Source: Limnephilus marmoratus (taxonomy: Eukaryota; Arthropoda; Insecta; Trichoptera; Limnephilidae). Taken from it: a stretch of 64,000 nucleotides of DNA. Positions 21,860 through 33,250 of the stretch are shown piece by piece (position 1 is the first letter of the stretch; each line of letters starts with the position of its first letter). Where the stretch lies: the NCBI GenBank assembly GCA_917880885.1, contig OU862931.1:14023337-14087336 (forward strand), read 5' to 3'. The notes below the pieces were generated by a model. The model did no database searches, was not told the origin of the DNA, and saw only the letters and a program-made list of their open reading frames with translations. The position numbers and the translations under genes were made by a program.

Positions 21860-22494
21860 TGCATCATAAAACTAAAGGTAACATGAATTCCAAAATAAAG
21901 TTTTTAAGCTCTTTTAGAATGTCTCCTTGAAATTTGCCGTTGTTTATGTATTCTATTTCGTATTCCGTACATACATCACTTTGTTTCCGCCATATCTATG
22001 AGACCCGTGGCCAGATATCCTAAGCTCCCCTTATCGAGTTTCCTTGAGGCCAGCTTCCCTTCCTTTGAACTTTTCTCCTTCCATACTTCCGGTCACACAG
22101 CGAGCTTTCCACCAACATTTTTATCTGGCCTTTAAGTTCAAAGCCATCGCATTTGCAATGCTTTTAGACCGCTTGAGCACCTCTGAATTCTTAAAAATAT
22201 TTAAGTTTGAAAATACTTTTGTAAAACGTTGTCAAAAGCAAATTGGAATAAGGGAGTCTGGAATCTGGAACCCACCCTGTTTAAAATATTCAAAAACTAT
22301 TAAGATGGTGTTACTAGAGAAAACCGGAAATATGTCATTTTTAAATCAAATTTTAGACGTATTGACTCTTTTCTACAAAAAAATTATAAATTGATTTCGC
22401 ATGTTTTAAATTTGGAGAAAAAATGTTTGTTTTTAGTATAATAAGGTTATACCATAGGTCGTTGGCAGATTTGTTATATTTTCAAACGAAAAAT

Positions 22495-22620
22495 CTTATT
22501 TATTAATAACTCTTATTTATTTATTAATAACTCTTATTTATTAATAACTCTTATTTATAAAATAAAATCTTATTTATTAATAACTCTTATTTAAAAATCT
22601 TATTTATTAATGACATCACA
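22495..22620. repeat. Minisatellite of TTATTAATAACTC units
   Basis: Five to six copies of CTTATTTATTAATAA spaced by 19 to 40 bp. Confidence 0.85.
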
Positions 22621-23301
22621 AAGTAACAACCTTTTAGAAGAAGTTTTCTTCGAAAAATTAATGAAAAATCTTATTTTACAAGACATATTTCATATCATGT
22701 AATCATACATTATTGTAAATCAATACGTTTTCTAGTAAACGCATATTTCAAACTTTTAATTTTATTTCAAATAAAATCATTAAAAAAAATATCCGAACAC
22801 TTATTTATGGCGACAATTTCTCTATTTTGTCTATCTATTTACGGTCTTACAAATTAATATATTACAATTTTTTTTTGCACGTTTATTTCGCTTAGACATT
22901 ATTGAAAAATTATAAATACTTATTTTAAAAAAATTATTACAAAAAGTACATAATTTTAATAGTTTTATCGTCAGGCCTTTCAGCATTTTTGGATGTAGGT
23001 ATAAATTAAAGCAAATTTTGAATGAAATAAAATCTATAATAATTCATCTTTCTCGTGGAACCGCACTGTACGATCGTAAGAACATCTTTCGACGAAATGT
23101 GGATTTTCGGCCGCTGGCGCTGGCTGGTTAATGGCCCTTAAATCTGTACAAAAAAACTAAGACCATTAACATTTAAAAAAACCTTACTCCAATCTTACAA
23201 GGAATGACTTCAACACTTTTATTTTACTGCCCTGGAAAAAAAGACAATTTGCTGATATAATATGTATATATTTACACAAAACATATTTTTTACAAAAGTT
23301 T
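22621..23301. other. No recognised feature
   Basis: AT-rich without assignable structure. Confidence 0.3.
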
Positions 23302-23471
23302 TTGGGGTGTAATACCCTGTTGCGCTACCTCCTTCTTAGCTAATATCAGTATCCATTATCAGGGCAGATGTGTCCTGATGATGGACACGTCTGCCGTGAT
23401 GATGGAAACCGAAACGCTCTCCAAAACGTTGGCTAAAGAAGGAGGTAGCGCGGCAAGGCATAACACCCCAA
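23302..23471. mobile_element. Foldback made of two inverted PLE-like ends
   Basis: TTGGGGTGT at 23,302-23,310 and ACACCCCAA at 23,463-23,471, with inner complementary segments around CTACCTCCTTCTT / AAGAAGGAGGTAG. The plus strand contains GATGATGGAAACCGAAACGC and AACGTTGGCTAA, related to the terminus at 11,180-11,265. Confidence 0.6.
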
Positions 23472-24538
23472 ACTCTACTCTACTCATTCATTAATTAGAT
23501 AACTTGAACTGTTCAAATCGCAGGCGATAATATTATCTAATGATATACTATGGACTTACGTAATAGGTTCTATACCATGTAATAATTTCATTTAATATTT
23601 CTTATAACTTGTAAACTTATGTGCTGTTTATGTCTTTGTAAAAATAAACAAAAACAACTAACGAAAATACTTTTGGCCTTGAAATTCTGAAATCATATCT
23701 CATTGTCTGATCAATATTCACAATATTCCGAATACACAAAGGAGTCATAATATATTTAATCTCCCTTTTTAAGGTGAATTATCTATTCCAAAATTATATA
23801 TATATTTCACCTTGAATTGTTTAATATCTAACAATATTGCTTTTTTCAATCCGCATGCAAATAGTCTCGCACATTTCAAAAAGCAAATTAGCAATCTGCA
23901 TCATGACATGTCACGGAGAATAGTTATATTTTAACTGGAATGTGGGTCGTTGCCGTTTACTCTATTTACAATAAATTCTCTTTTCATATCGTATTCTGAT
24001 CTATATGCTTTATTTTTCTTATCGCTCTATATATTTTTCTTTACATCTTGTTCTTTCTAATTAATGTATCTGCGTAGAGAAAAACAAATCTTAAACTACG
24101 CATTCTGTAAAGATTTTTAAGTGGATTATTAACATCTATGCTCCTTACAAGGTATACATATATTATAAGTTTTTCACGTCAATACTCTGTAAATGTTCCA
24201 AAACAATAAATAAATAAAGAAAATAAGTTTGATAACTATACGCATTATTGTAAGTATGGAGATGGCACCCGCAGGGGCAAACCACGAGCCCGGATCGCGA
24301 GTTATAGCCACTCTTGAGATAATATAATCCAAAATAACAGAAAATGTTAGTAAAAAGCATTATGTATGGTTAAAGCACGCTTTGTTCTACCTTTTCCGTC
24401 CAACTCGTCATAAACAATTGAAATTTCACCGAAATGTGCATGGTACTATGATAGTACCGCCATCTACCGATTTCAGCGGAAGATATGAATCGATTGTTGA
24501 AAGGTACTCCTTCTTCCCTACTTTATTTTATTCCATCA
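23472..24538. other. No recognised feature
   Basis: AT-rich; nothing assignable. Confidence 0.3.
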
Positions 24539-25001
24539 CTAGCTGATCCGGCATGCGTCGCTATGCCATTTAATAAGAAATTGTTTTTCTCTTTATGTCC
24601 TTTCCCATTCTTCGCGTCCCCCTTCTGCCCCCCCTTCCTCTCCCGCGTCCCCTTCCCCTCTCGCGTTCCCACTTCGCCTCCTCTACCTTCCCTCTCCCCA
24701 CTCCACTCCCCCCTTCCTCTGTCCCGCGAATCCCCCTCCCGAGTTTCCCTTCCCCTTCCCCCGCCCCCCTCACGCGTTCCATACATTCATTCCCAATACA
24801 TTCAGCTTACAAACAGCTCGCGTGCCACCTATTGCAATTTTTTTATACAAATTTCATAATGCCAGAGCTCACCAGTAGTTATATACAAACCTTGTCCTGA
24901 CAATAACGAACACAGAAAAAAAAGAATTATCCAATTTGGTGCAGTCGTTCGGAAGTTATGCGCGTACATACATTTCGGTGATTCATTTTTATTTATATAG
25001 A
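24539..25001 (-). mobile_element. Non-autonomous Helitron with pyrimidine-rich insert
   Basis: On minus it starts TCTATATAAATAAAAATGAA after an A and ends in a perfect 5-bp hairpin GGCAT...ATGCC followed by GGATCAGCTAG and a T. The 5' half includes GCGCATAACTTCCGAACG, often seen near Helitron 5' ends. An approximately 190-bp C/T-rich tract (24,595-24,785) lies inside and creates low-complexity open frames on both strands that are not genes. Confidence 0.7.
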
Positions 25002-25061
25002 TAGATAGATAGAAGATAGATAGAAGATAGAAGAAGAAGAAGATAGATAGATAGATAGATT
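24998..25061. repeat. GATA/GAA microsatellite
   Basis: Runs of ATAG with AGAAG interruptions, starting at the Helitron 5' edge. Confidence 0.9.
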
Positions 25062-25073
25062 TTTTTTTTAAGT

Positions 25074-25125
25074 TAACGCCGACCGGTTTCAAAACAACCG
25101 TTTCTTTCCAAGGGCAAAATATTTA
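25074..25125 (-). mobile_element. PLE 3' end remnant with hammerhead-like core
   Basis: On minus: CCCTTGGAAAGAAACGGTTG then TTTTGAAACCGGTCGGCG. The AACCGGTCGGC part is the same as in the PLE ends at 34,393-34,404 and 62,331-62,345; the CUGANGA box is decayed. Confidence 0.5.
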
Positions 25126-25554
25126 TTCTATTTATGTATTTATTTATTTTTCATGGTCTCCATAAAAAACAGCCGTTCAGAAATATATCACAGAAACCAC
25201 AAATTAATATAAAATACATAATGGAAAGGTAAATTATAAAAATTGTAGAAAAAATGTAAATACATAAGTAGTGGAAGTAAGCATGTTCATAACACTTTAT
25301 GATATTGAAGGTTCGAAACAACAATATCAAGTAAACACGCAGGAGGCGACATTATTGAGTTGTTATATTATTTTTGCACAACTAAAAAAGCATGATAGTA
25401 AATAGAAAAAGATTATAAGGGGGAAGTTTTACTATTTTGTGACAGCATTGAATAGTTGAGTCGCTCAGAGAGACAGAAATTCTAATACTAATATTATTTA
25501 AATGCGTTTGTGTGTATCAAAATTTATGTTTTAATTAAAACAATATCACATTTT
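25126..25554. other. No recognised feature
   Basis: AT-rich, A-rich; may be 3' UTR of the PLE or LINE remnants. Confidence 0.25.
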
Positions 25555-26215
25555 CTTACAGGATTTTTTTGCCTTCAAGATGACACAGGCCTTGAGGGAA
25601 ATTATTTTCCTCAGGGCCTGTGTCATCTGCGTGGAGGGTCATTTTGGGGAGAGGAAGAAATGAACAATGGTCTTGAAGAGATTTCTTGAAGGATGAAACA
25701 CAGATGCCAGCAAATCGTTCCAGCCATGCTGTTAAATTCAAGAACAAGTCGAAGAAGCGACGCATTCTGATGTGACAAATGTCAACCGTGTACATATCTA
25801 CGTTGGGCACGCGATTTGAACCGGTGCCGAAGGCATCAATGACGATATTTCCTTGGAGCATCTTCCATTGAAATACGTGTAGAACTCTCAGATCATTATT
25901 ATGATATCCCTCACATCACCACTGATTGATATTGGAAGCATACCATACGGACGCCTGTGCTCTAAAGATTGCAATCCGTTTGTTGAGGTGGGAGAATCTA
26001 ACAAACGGATCGCCCGTTTCTGCACAGAGTATAGGTTTTTTTTACTGGTATTTTGGAGCTCCAGACCAGATGTGGCTGCCAAATTAAAACATGAGGAGCA
26101 CTTATGATTTGTACTGGGTTTGTAGTTATGCACGGTTTAGGTATCTGCGGGCTTTGTGCAGTACACCTAGTTTTTAGGGGGCTAATTTAACTCTGACTTC
26201 GATGGAGCCCCCGTT
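25555..26215 (-). pseudogene. LINE ORF2 C-terminal remnant (family C), copy 2
   Basis: Minus-strand reading gives SVQKRAIRLLDSPTSTNGLQ then SLEHRRPYGMLPISISGDV, the same block as in copy 1, followed after frameshifts by MYTVDICHIRMRR and the 3' hairpin and tail. Two open pieces (25,888-26,133 and 25,556-25,861) are in different frames. Confidence 0.75.
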
Positions 26216-26825
26216 AAGCAGGTGTAAACGAATATTATCAAAAATATTCTAGAAATATAATCAACCCATTAATATAATTAATACAACACCAGATATCTGT
26301 ACCATTCATTTTATGTATAAGCTTGGAATAAACAGTTTTTTTATGAAAATTCCATTGAAATGTGGCAAACGTGAAAAAATATTTTTTTCTATGGGTTCTT
26401 ACCTATCTATATTTATCCTCTGACATTCGACACGGACTGCCAAATGAAACTATTTTTCTGATTTGCAAAAATTGAGAAAATTCCCTCTGGTCTCGTCACC
26501 ATACCGGATGAAGATATCCGTGTCAATCCATCAATTTCAATATGTCGGCTTTCCGTTTCCGGCTTGGTGTCGGATCCGTTTCCGCTCTGAACGTCACGTG
26601 ACACGTTTCGCTTTTTTTCGGCCTAGACGCCAGCTATTGGATCATTTACGCTCGAACAGAAATTCGTTTTCACCAACACGTGATATTTTTCTGATGACAA
26701 CCAATACAAGTATACAATCAGTCATTGAGCTTTTCGATTTACTCACCCCAATATTTTTAGATTTTAAATATTAACGCAATATTTAAAAAAAAGCTTTGAC
26801 ATATTGGGGAAATCTCTGAAGATAT
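26216..26825. other. No recognised gene
   Basis: Two opposed short open frames (26,413-26,604 minus; 26,463-26,774 plus) overlap. Neither has a motif. Confidence 0.3.
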
Positions 26826-27205
26826 TTTTTTACATTAGCTCCACACAGGACGCCCTGAGGAAAAAAACATCTCTCAGGACCTATGTCATCTTTGGGGATG
26901 GGAAAAGGAAAGAAAGAAGGTTCTGGTAAGGGAAAAGGTATGATTGGTCGTAAGGCAATGGGGTTGAGAGAGTGTGGCTGGAGAGGACAAAGGACATCCC
27001 TCAACCAGTCCTCTCGATCCAGCCAGCCACGTAGCAAGTGGACAGACGCATCCGCCACCAAGACCCGGTCGAACCTCACCCCATGAACCCGGGCATCCCT
27101 GCAAAGTCAGCAGACTTGACGAACCACTTGGGGTGTTGGCAGAGGTGTTGTTATCCAATAAATGGTTCCCGGGGCGGCGAAACCCATACCCGCCTCCCAA
27201 ATTGA
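26826..27205 (-). mobile_element. SINE family B, copy 3
   Basis: Reverse orientation copy: on minus it begins near AATTTGGGAGGCGGGTATGG and ends in a diverged version of the tail hairpin and TGTAAAAAAA. The middle is longer and different from copies 1 and 2, so either the family is a composite or this copy has an insertion. Confidence 0.65.
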
Positions 27206-27428
27206 ACATTAAATTAATTACAACTTTTTTTCTACTATTAACATTCTTTTAACATATTTAACATATTATATTATTATTACACATGGTGTTTAAAAGCTCG
27301 TAAAAAGTGGGAAATTGGCGAATCTACAACACTTAAAAAATTCTAACATCGGATTCGATTTATTCGGAAACGAAAACCTAAGTCAATGAAATTTTACCAC
27401 AAAATCGACTCCAAATGTGCTGTAGATT

Positions 27429-27615
27429 CCAACTTAGAATGAAACCAACTCAGAACCACCTCAGAAAGGTCACTAAAAGCTATGAAAAAATAAATTTAAA
27501 ATAGCCGGTAACCCTTACCTAACTTAACCTATTTAACCATTTTTTTATATTTTTTTTAACATCACTCTTAATGACCTTTCTGATGTGGTTCTGAGTTGGT
27601 TTCATTCTGAGTTGG
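27429..27615. repeat. Foldback with 44-bp arms
   Basis: 27,429-27,472 is repeated in inverse at 27,572-27,615 with two mismatches (core ATGAAACCAACTCAGAACCA). The spacer is AT-rich and includes AGCCGGTAACCCTTACC; GGCCGGTAACC also lies just outside the right arm. Confidence 0.8.
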
Positions 27616-27869
27616 CCGGTAACCGGGGGGTTAATAGCAAGTTTTTAATTTCTTTTAAAATACCGCGAAGCCTAGACCTGGATCTAAAACAATTATTTAG
27701 TTATCTAAAAAACGGAAAAAGAGATTTAAAAAATACATCGAAAAACTCAGATCGAAAAAATAAGCTTTTTAGATTCTCCCTATGATGTACGTAGATTCAC
27801 TAGTTTCCCACCTAAATTGGATTTGTTTTAGAATGACAAGGAATGGGAAGATTTACTTATTTAGATACT

Positions 27870-28250
27870 TTATTTATTTGACATAATATCTAACATTTTT
27901 AAATACAATTCAGAAATGTCGGCCTCACTGGGTAGCTCACCTGTGCTGGGGCTTCAATTTTATGAAACAAAAATTTATACATAATACATTAAAAATAATA
28001 TAAAAATAATGCTGCATAAAAAGAAAAAGCTAAAATTGAATTAAAAATAAAAATTTATAATTTAGGTAAAATGTATTTTTTTAATGATGTGTTTTATATT
28101 TGTTTTTGAGTGTAACGTGTATGTGTATTATTCTTATCATGTAATGAGATTTTGGTAATATTGTCTTTTTTGTTCTTTAATCCATTTTTTTTAATTTTGA
28201 GTATGAATTTATTTTTGTTTTCTTCTATTTTATATTAAATAAAAAAAAGA
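27870..28250 (-). mobile_element. Possible LINE 3' UTR
   Basis: On minus it contains CCCCAGCACAGGTGAGCTAC and then an A-rich end, like the other LINE ends here. Weak evidence. Confidence 0.3.
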
Positions 28251-28273
28251 ACGGACGGAGGAACAAATATTGA

Positions 28274-28480
28274 CGGCTTGGTAAGGCTCGCAATCCGAAG
28301 GATGCGGGATCGAATCCCGGCGTAGGTAAATAAATTATATTGTAATAATTTATGTTATTTCACAATCAATTCCTTTATAAATAATGGATGGAATATTTGC
28401 GGCACGATCCAGAGTAGAAGATACTTTCAGTATCGCCCTGGTGTAGGACCACCATTCAGAATTGAAACGTTGCTTGAAAT
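28274..28480 (+). mobile_element. SINE family A head and body
   Basis: TGACGGCTTGGTAAGGC, CAATCCGAAGGATGCGGG, ATCGAATCCC and then AAATAAATTATATTG..., parallel to 50,118-50,345. The A-box part is shortened. Shared body ends with AGAATTGAAACGTTGCT. Confidence 0.65.
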
Positions 28481-28820
28481 GAACACATCTTTTGGACAGA
28501 GAAATAATAAATTCCATGCTATGAAATTATACAATGCTCTACCAGATCAAATCAAAAATATAAAGGAAATGAATATATTTAAAACAAAAGTAAAAACATG
28601 GCTGAGAGATCAAAGTGATAATAAAATTACAAACATCATGAAGACGATATAAAGACAATCCATAACCAAATACAAATATTTTAAAAAACTACAGGCCACC
28701 TCAGAACAGGAAATCCTAGTGAGGAGGTCTGTGAAAAAAAATGAATCTATACTTATACTGTACATTATACATACATGTACAAACCTTGCTATTGAAACTA
28801 ATAATAAATAAATTAAATAA
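28470..28820 (+). pseudogene. LINE ORF2 C-terminal end and 3' UTR
   Basis: Open for 60 codons (28,470-28,652): SFGQRNNKFHAMKLYNALPD then IFKTKVKTWLRDQ. This is the terminal helix region of a jockey/CR1-type ORF2; the minus-strand remnant at 63,800-64,000 reads YFGQKNRNFHATKLYNALP. The 3' UTR has CCTCAGAACAGGAAATCC and TAGTGAGGAGG, repeated at 63,630-63,660 in reverse, and an AATAAATAAA tail. Confidence 0.7.
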
Positions 28821-28834
28821 ATAAAATGGCATGA

Positions 28835-28975
28835 CCAGATCTGAATAGCCGGGTACTTTCCCCGCCTTCCCCACTACCTTCAGCCTCACTACATACCCCG
28901 ATTGGGGATGCCATAGTCTCTCTGGCTCCAGACGGGAGCAGCTGGGACTCTTATAAGGTATTCATATAAAAAAAG
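28835..28975 (+). mobile_element. RTE-type SINE/LINE tail
   Basis: GATCTGAATAGCCGGGTAC, ACCCCGATTGGGGATGCC, TGGCTCCAGACGGGAGCAGC and GGTATTCATATAAAAAA, as at 50,345-50,513. Confidence 0.65.
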
Positions 28976-29108
28976 TCAATTTGAAAAGTGGGTAGATAGT
29001 CTTTAATCAGTCTGTAATACGCCAAAAGTGTCCTTTTTATTATTTTTACCCGGGTACGAAGTTCGTCATCTTTAAACGTATTTTTGTATTGAATCATCTC
29101 AACCATGA

Positions 29109-29441
29109 TGTTCTAAGTACCAAGCTAATTTATCCTTTTGGTATGACAATCCCTCAGTTCTTGCAAAGTGGTATCTCCATTCTATTGGTTACTTGCAACC
29201 GGATTATTCCCTATGTCGTGATTGTAATAATTGGTTCTGCATATTGGATTGGTGTCATCAACATAAACGGCTTCCTTGGCCGTCATCTGTCGATGACACG
29301 TTGTGGGTCAATAGTTCAACACACACATTATTTGCAAAATATGTACCTCTGAATATTGTAAATAGACATTTACGTAGTTATGTCTCTGAATTAGCTCTTG
29401 ACATTTTATCTAGTTCTATAGAAACAAAACAATTATTATGA
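29109..29441 (+). CDS. Unrecognised cysteine-containing open segment
   Basis: Open from just after a stop at 29,106 to a stop at 29,441, about 110 codons with no clear ATG start in frame (a TTG at 29,193 is not credible). The reading includes YSLCRDCNNWFCILDWCHQH, which has paired cysteines and histidines spaced like a metal site, and ends RHLRSYVSELALDILSSSIE. I do not recognise the family. It may be a piece of a mobile-element protein or an exon remnant. An overlapping open frame in another phase (29,089-29,352) is hydrophobic and looks like a shadow. Confidence 0.25.
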   Translation, partial: CSKYQANLSFWYDNPSVLAKWYLHSIGYLQPDYSLCRDCNNWFCILDWCHQHKRLPWPSSVDDTLWVNSSTHTLFAKYVPLNIVNRHLRSYVSELALDILSSSIETKQLL

Positions 29442-29527
29442 AATACTGAGATTTTTTTCATACTCGTAGTATTAGAAAATAGCCAACTCCTATAGTTTTC
29501 TCATTATCTCGATTTTATATATTTTTT

Positions 29528-29990
29528 TTACATTAACTCCATACAGGAGGCCCTGACGAAAATAATGTCCCTCTGGGCCTGTTTCATCTTTGAAGATGCT
29601 GTGTGGAGGGTCTTTTTGAGGAAAGGAAGGAGTGAACATGGGTCTTGAAGAGACCCATGTTGTGGGAGGGAGGAAACACAGAGGCTGGCAAATCATTCCA
29701 CAGCCGAGAAGTTGAACTCAAGAACATAGAAACGACCCGTTCTCATGTGACTAATGTCAACCGTATACAAATGTTGGGCGCATGTTTGACTACGCACCGG
29801 TGCCGAGGGGATCAATGACGCTAGTTCCTCGGAGAATCTTCCAGTGTTATACCGGTAGAACAAGGACAGCATTCCCACCTGACGCCTGTGCTCTAAAGAT
29901 TGCAGTCCGTCTATTAAGATGGGAGAATCTATCAAACGGACCGCCCGTTTCTACACAGAGTCAAAGGTTATTATGACTGTATTTATGCGA
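29528..29990 (-). pseudogene. LINE ORF2 C-terminal remnant (family C), copy 3
   Basis: Best preserved C copy: MIDSPILIDGLQSLEHRRQV, then GMLSLFYRYNTGRFSEELAS, then CAQHLYTVDISHMRTGRFY, a frameshift, then MICQPLCFLPPTTWVSSRPM and the 3' end. The break is near 29,695. Confidence 0.8.
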
Positions 29991-30344
29991 CGATGATTAT
30001 AAAAAATGGCCGATTAAAAAAAACACACTTGTGACTAACATTAACAATTTAATCTTTACCTATTGAAATGTCTAAATTACGTTACTTTGAAAACTGGACA
30101 AAAAAACCATACCCGTGAAAAAAAAAATTAAAAATATACGGCAGTATGAAAAACAATGAGAAAAACATCAGTTGACATTACCAATATCTCAAAATCTTTG
30201 TGGATCAATGTTTACACCAATAAATTAAATTGACTTAAAAGTACTTAAAAAGTAATTGCAATTTTATTATAGGTATTTTGTACAAATGTATATCATTGAT
30301 ATATTGGCAGTAATTACGTGTTTCATTATTATTTTAATAAATTA
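29991..30344. other. No recognised feature
   Basis: AT-rich. Confidence 0.25.
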
Positions 30345-31110
30345 ATTCTTAATTCCTTAAACAACCTCCATAAAAACGTAAAATTTAATGTAGAGATTGG
30401 GCCAAATTTGAGTATAAACTTTTTGGATTTAAATATTTCAATTATAATTAAAAATAAATTTTAATTTATTATAAATAATTGAAATATTTGAATTTTACAT
30501 TTTTCGTATACACATAGTAATCCTCAACACCTCAAATCATCCAATTTCTCAAAAAATGTCAGCTTCTTATTCTATGATTCATAGATTAGTTAATGTACCT
30601 CTATCTCCTATTAATTTCTTGTACCTCCCCTTTCCACCTCTCTCCTCCCCCACTACTTCCATTTCTACCCACACCTGTCTTTCTATGTTTGATCATTTAG
30701 CTTTAGTACATTATATGTCCTGATGAAGAGAACATCGTTCTTGAAACATGTTGACTTTTAAATAAAGATTATCGTGGTAAAAACAAAGTGTTTTTAATTA
30801 TTTCATTAATAAAAATGGTGCCACAAAGTGTATTTGCAAAATTTGAAGAAGTCAATATTATTAAACAAATTGAAATCAATAACGGATATAACACCAACTT
30901 AACTGAAAACATTATTTATAAAACATACAAGAATAAATTCCTTAAATTGTATAGGTATTTATACCGTATAAAAGGATAAAAAAACGGAGGAAAAATTTCT
31001 AATTCATTAACGAAGAACGTACCAAATGAAATTCTTCCTGTGTTTTATGCAAATATCGAACTTAAAAATTACATTTTAAATAATAAGGACAGAGATTCAT
31101 AAATGAAAAA
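30345..31110 (+). pseudogene. PLE remnant (third family), RT thumb region, with an internal PLE end
   Basis: By eye the plus strand matches, segment by segment, the intact PLE protein at 57,005-58,465: NLHKNVKFNVEIGPNLSINF and LDLNISII (for FTLEIGINASLNFLDLTISL), then SYSMIHRLVNVPLSPINF (for HSMIHRLVSVPLSSINF), and after a break KFEEVNIIKQIEINNGYNTN (for FSKELSIIKQIATNNGYDPD). Between INF and KFEE, at about 30,626-30,800, lies a non-coding segment that is itself a PLE 3' end with a hammerhead core. The insertion and several frameshifts leave it dead. Open part at 30,788-30,979. Confidence 0.75.
30712..30760 (+). ncRNA. Hammerhead-ribozyme core, PLE family 3
   Basis: CTGATGA (30,720-30,726), stem II GAGAAC/GTTCTT with loop ATC, GAAA (30,743-30,746), then C-AT-GTT. 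The helix III strand ACATGT is self-complementary. Stem I is 3 bp (GTC with GAC). All conserved core bases of CUGANGA...GAAA...NUH are present. The weak stem I makes activity uncertain. Confidence 0.7.
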
Positions 31111-31859
31111 ATTGGAATCTAGTAATTGAAGTGTAATGGTTGTGAAAGTCCTATGCATTTTATACTATGGCGAACATCTATTTTCCTTCCGTCTAACCAT
31201 GCTGTTCGCGCATTTTTATATGGGATTGATTGGGTATTGCATTCGCAGACTTAGTGGGTAGATATGTCAAAATCCTGAATTTATCCCACCTACCTAAATG
31301 TCACCATAAAAATTGTTGCAAGAAAGTACTCAACTTTGGAGAGGTGACAGTGTGCTTTTCTGCCCAGTACAAAATAACATCTCAGACAGGGCGCATGTAT
31401 CATAACCTCTTGTTATAAGAATATTGCGAATTTTAAATTAAACAGTGAGAAGTGTACACCACAAACTGGAGATCAGCGAGGCCCCATCTGCAATGGTGAG
31501 TCCTATTTTCCTTATTCCAGTCTTGGCTTATCTAATTTTCCAAAAGCCCAGATCTGAACTATCGACTGACTATCCATCAGGTTTGCGAGTGTATGCTATT
31601 TAGTCGTCCCATATAATTTAGCGTTCACGTAGTTTCGGGACTGGTCCTTCGAGGGCTGCATAGGCTTTGCTCTGCAGCAATTATCGCCAACTTGCAGTGG
31701 AGTCGCAGTTTCGCGACACCACATTCTGAGGGTGTTTGCACGTGTTAGTTTAAAAAAAACAAACAATAACAATTGATTTGGTCGTATTATAATTTTTTTC
31801 CTCATTTTTTTTTCACGAATTAGTTCATCAGTGTACATATTGAAGAGAACCGAACAAAT
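31111..31859. other. No recognised gene
   Basis: Short open frames (31,230-31,418 plus; 31,596-31,838 minus) lack motifs. Confidence 0.3.
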
Positions 31860-33250
31860 AAAACTTTTCTTTGGAAAACCTCCATACCATTTCCGTATTG
31901 AAATTATCTCTATTATACCTTCCGAAATCGCAATTTTCCTTAGTTTTCCCAGAGTTTATTGAGACATGCACGATCAAGAGCTTTGCTTAGATCTAGAAAG
32001 CAGGTATATTGGCGTTTTATTTAGTTCATGATGGCGTCTGGTTGGATGTTGACAGTGCAGGTTTAAATCCGAACTGGTCTTTAGATTTAGATGGTTCGTT
32101 ACAACCGTCGATATTTTTTCTTTTCAAATAATCTTGCCACGGCGCGGCGGTCGAAAGTGAAAGTTTTGTTTATTTAATGATGGGAAAAAATACTGAATTC
32201 ATCTTGTCACTCGGAATTTGCCGGTAACGCACAGTATTATTTAAATAAATAGTTTTGCTAGGATGATATTAATCATTAGTCCAGCATAGTTAATACGCTC
32301 TAGAGCTGTTAAGCGTTGTCCTCACTCTGTCTCAGTGGTTGTGATGCTACCTTCAATTTTCATTACAAAATTTATATTTAATGGTATTTTCTTACTGCTT
32401 CTTCACCCGCCATAGAAAGGGATTTACCAAATTCATTTTAATCTCCACTTACCCCATTGACACAGGAACTTGTTTTTATATTAGTTTTCAATTCTGAAGA
32501 GGTTTTATGCCAAAATTTATGGAAATCTTTATTTGTTAGTAAGGTGGCAATACCATCCACTTGCCGTTAAATTATTGATTCTATCTGTTGACATTTTTTC
32601 AGAACTACTTTGAAAATCATTCGGCATTTCTTCCTATCTTCGGCAACCGACCCTGAGAGTGTTTTTCCGGCCTTAAGCCTCGAAAGAAAGACGCGTCTCG
32701 ATTCTGCATATTTGGCTGTAACCATAATTTGAAACATCCCCGAATGTTTCTATTTTTCTGATTGGTTTTATTAAATGTGGCTCAAACATTTAAGTACTGG
32801 GAATTTATTTAATTTTCGTGTTATTGCGCCGTTGATTTTTTATAAAGTTCTGTCAGAAATCGTGTATTCTGTTTATAAGTTCGTTTTAATAGTTTCGGCT
32901 TATTTTCCTATTTCAACTCGATTCCATCTCGAAGGATCAATCAAATTATCATTATATGATTCCACAAAGGTTGAAATAATTTAAGGTTGAGATTTATTGT
33001 TCTTGGTAAGTGATCAGACCCCACTGCATCATAATGGAAATCAACGCTAGTTACAGCATTTTCTATTGCTTTTGTGATAACGCAGTGATCTAGCCAGCCT
33101 TGTGGTACTATATATGTCTAATAATTGTCTGTAACTCCGGTTCAACAAACTCTAGAATGTTAACTTCGAATTGTGTCATCGTTTTCAAAAATTGGAAGTG
33201 TTTGTTTGGAGAATTCAGACTTCAGACAATCCCCATTAATGCATTATATT
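31860..33250 (-). pseudogene. Degraded LINE: end of endonuclease, linker and start of RT
   Basis: No long frame survives, but translated pieces in order on minus are diagnostic. About 33,000-33,100: WLDHCVITKAIENAVTSVDF then GSDHLP, the C-terminal block of an APE-type LINE endonuclease (the SDH motif). About 32,450-32,590: LLTNKDFHKFWHKTSSELK, the linker with its FW pair. About 32,060-32,110: DQFGFKPALST, RT motif 1. About 31,935-32,010: FLDLSKALDRACLNKLW, the RT motif with the first catalytic aspartate. The clade is unclear. Confidence 0.65.

Noticed and set aside
24523..24900. Four overlapping frames of 70-124 codons on both strands
   Set aside because: Created by the C/T-rich low-complexity tract in the Helitron; the proteins are Pro/Ser/Leu or Arg/Gly/Glu runs.
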